From: an uncultured Prevotella sp.
GTDB lineage: Bacteria > Bacteroidota > Bacteroidia > Bacteroidales > Bacteroidaceae
Assembly: GCA_900554695.1 (NCBI GenBank)
Contig: USHV01000023.1
Span: 1 to 42,997, forward strand
Reading direction: 5' to 3'
DNA: 42,997 nucleotides
Shown here: positions 42,336-42,997 of the stretch, piece after piece
Layout of the letters: each line of letters opens with the position of its first letter
Position numbering within the stretch: the stretch's first letter is position 1
The notes under the pieces: generated by a model
Databases searched by the model: none
The model's input: the letters and a program-made list of their open reading frames with translations, nothing else
What the model was told of the DNA's origin: nothing
Translations under genes and position numbers: made by a program

Positions 42336-42997
42336 TAGTGTCCCGTTAAAATGGGACGAGTTAAACAATTAATCAAAAAGCCCCGGAATCAGGGGATCAT
42401 TTAGATCTTTGACATTATTGAAATTAGTCTTGTCGAACAGGTCACGCAAGTGGGTTTTGTCAGTCAATGATATACTGAGAATTTGCAAAACTTCATAGGT
42501 TGAACGTTTCAACTTCATATCATGTTGGACAATAGCCACAAGACAGTACGTGATAATAGCCACACTGATTTGTATGCGAACAGCGTTCTCTGTTGTGCCC
42601 CAGAATTTCTTTATCTTGAGATGCTGCTTGAGCCATTTGAAGAACAGCTCGATTAACCATCTTTTCTTATAAAGATTGGCGACATCCAGTGCAGAAAGTT
42701 GTTTTGCATTCGTCAAGAAAGTGAACTCACGGTCATCCTCTTCGTCGTAATATCGGACGAGTCTGAATGACTCAGGATATTTTTTCTCGGAGAGATATCC
42801 GGTCAGTTTCACTTCCGCATCTGTCATTATGTTCTTTGGCATTCTTCGCTTCCATTTGACTGTCTTATACTTTAAGTTCGTCTTGGCTCTGACAACAAAG
42901 AAAGAGTCTGTAAGATGTATCCTATAGAGTTCTTTAAAGGAGTCATAAGCCCTGTCGAATATATAATAAGCATTTGGTTCATAATGGATTGAAGACA
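42336..42997 (-). mobile_element. IS4-type insertion sequence, one end only
   Basis: The transposase gene and one end of the element are in the window. The end probably lies near 42336-42340, where TTAGTGTCCCG starts and GTCCC/GGGAC makes a short dyad (42340-42357). The other end is past 42997, so the inverted repeat could not be confirmed. Confidence 0.7.
42369..42997 (-). CDS. IS4-family transposase, N-terminal part outside window
   Basis: The frame is open from the right edge and ends at TAA 42369-42371, 209 codons in view. YIFDRAYDSF holds a DDE-type Asp, and YKKRWLIELFFKWLK fits the IS4 signature Y-(2)-R-(3)-E-(6)-K exactly, with the third catalytic residue Glu. The C-terminal HLRDLFDKTNFNNV stretch closes the protein. 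An internal ATG at 42840-42842 is not the start, since coding text continues upstream of it. No stop or frameshift was seen in the visible part. Confidence 0.93.
   Translation of the reverse strand, partial: SSIHYEPNAYYIFDRAYDSFKELYRIHLTDSFFVVRAKTNLKYKTVKWKRRMPKNIMTDAEVKLTGYLSEKKYPESFRLVRYYDEEDDREFTFLTNAKQLSALDVANLYKKRWLIELFFKWLKQHLKIKKFWGTTENAVRIQISVAIITYCLVAIVQHDMKLKRSTYEVLQILSISLTDKTHLRDLFDKTNFNNVKDLNDPLIPGLFD

Overview
The window looks like chromosomal DNA of a Bacteroidales bacterium, most likely Prevotella or Segatella. The grounds are gene content and order typical of that group: a gldH lipoprotein gene behind holB and ricT, a purH-mreB-mreC-mreD-mrdA-rodA cell-shape operon, an exbB-exbD-exbD-tonB operon extended by a PstS-like lipoprotein and a TPR protein, an alpha-mannan degradation cluster with lipoproteins, and -7 promoter elements of the Bacteroidetes form TAnnTTTG. 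Taxonomy is inferred from the sequence alone.

Left part (1-9570, genes on the minus strand). A polysaccharide-use cluster reads towards the left edge: a GH76 endo-alpha-1,6-mannanase, a GH125 exo-alpha-1,6-mannosidase, a large secreted glutaminase-A-like (DUF4965-type) protein, and the 5' end of an IPT/TIG-type surface lipoprotein cut by the window edge. Behind it lie two tandem paralogous secreted proteins of unknown function, then about 1 kb of non-coding DNA holding a 22-nt-period repeat array.

Middle (9571-20910). On the plus strand are an esterase-like hydrolase, metF, holB, ricT and gldH. They converge, with a 15-bp 3' overlap, on the minus-strand operon purH-mreB-mreC-mreD-mrdA-rodA. 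purH encodes only the IMP cyclohydrolase half.

21504-28563. An AraC-type regulator is divergent from a five-gene efflux operon: TolC-like outer membrane protein, lipoprotein adaptor, tandem ATPase and two ABC-2 permeases, resembling YbhG-YbhF-YbhS-YbhR with its own outer membrane channel. A gene-poor stretch of 1.9 kb follows, with a decayed gene remnant, another 22-nt array, an inverted repeat, and a tRNA with anticodon CAT at its right end.

Right part (30689-42997). On the plus strand are a START-like protein, an LptF/LptG-family permease, ribBA, a MITE-like 237-bp element with 37-bp terminal inverted repeats, an aspartate aminotransferase and the Ton energy-transduction operon. The window ends inside an IS4-type transposase gene on the minus strand.

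The least explained features are the three 22-nt-period arrays, the MITE-like element, the octamer array between GH76 and GH125, the stand-alone IMP cyclohydrolase and the tandem unknown secreted proteins. I saw no CRISPR array, phage or defence system.
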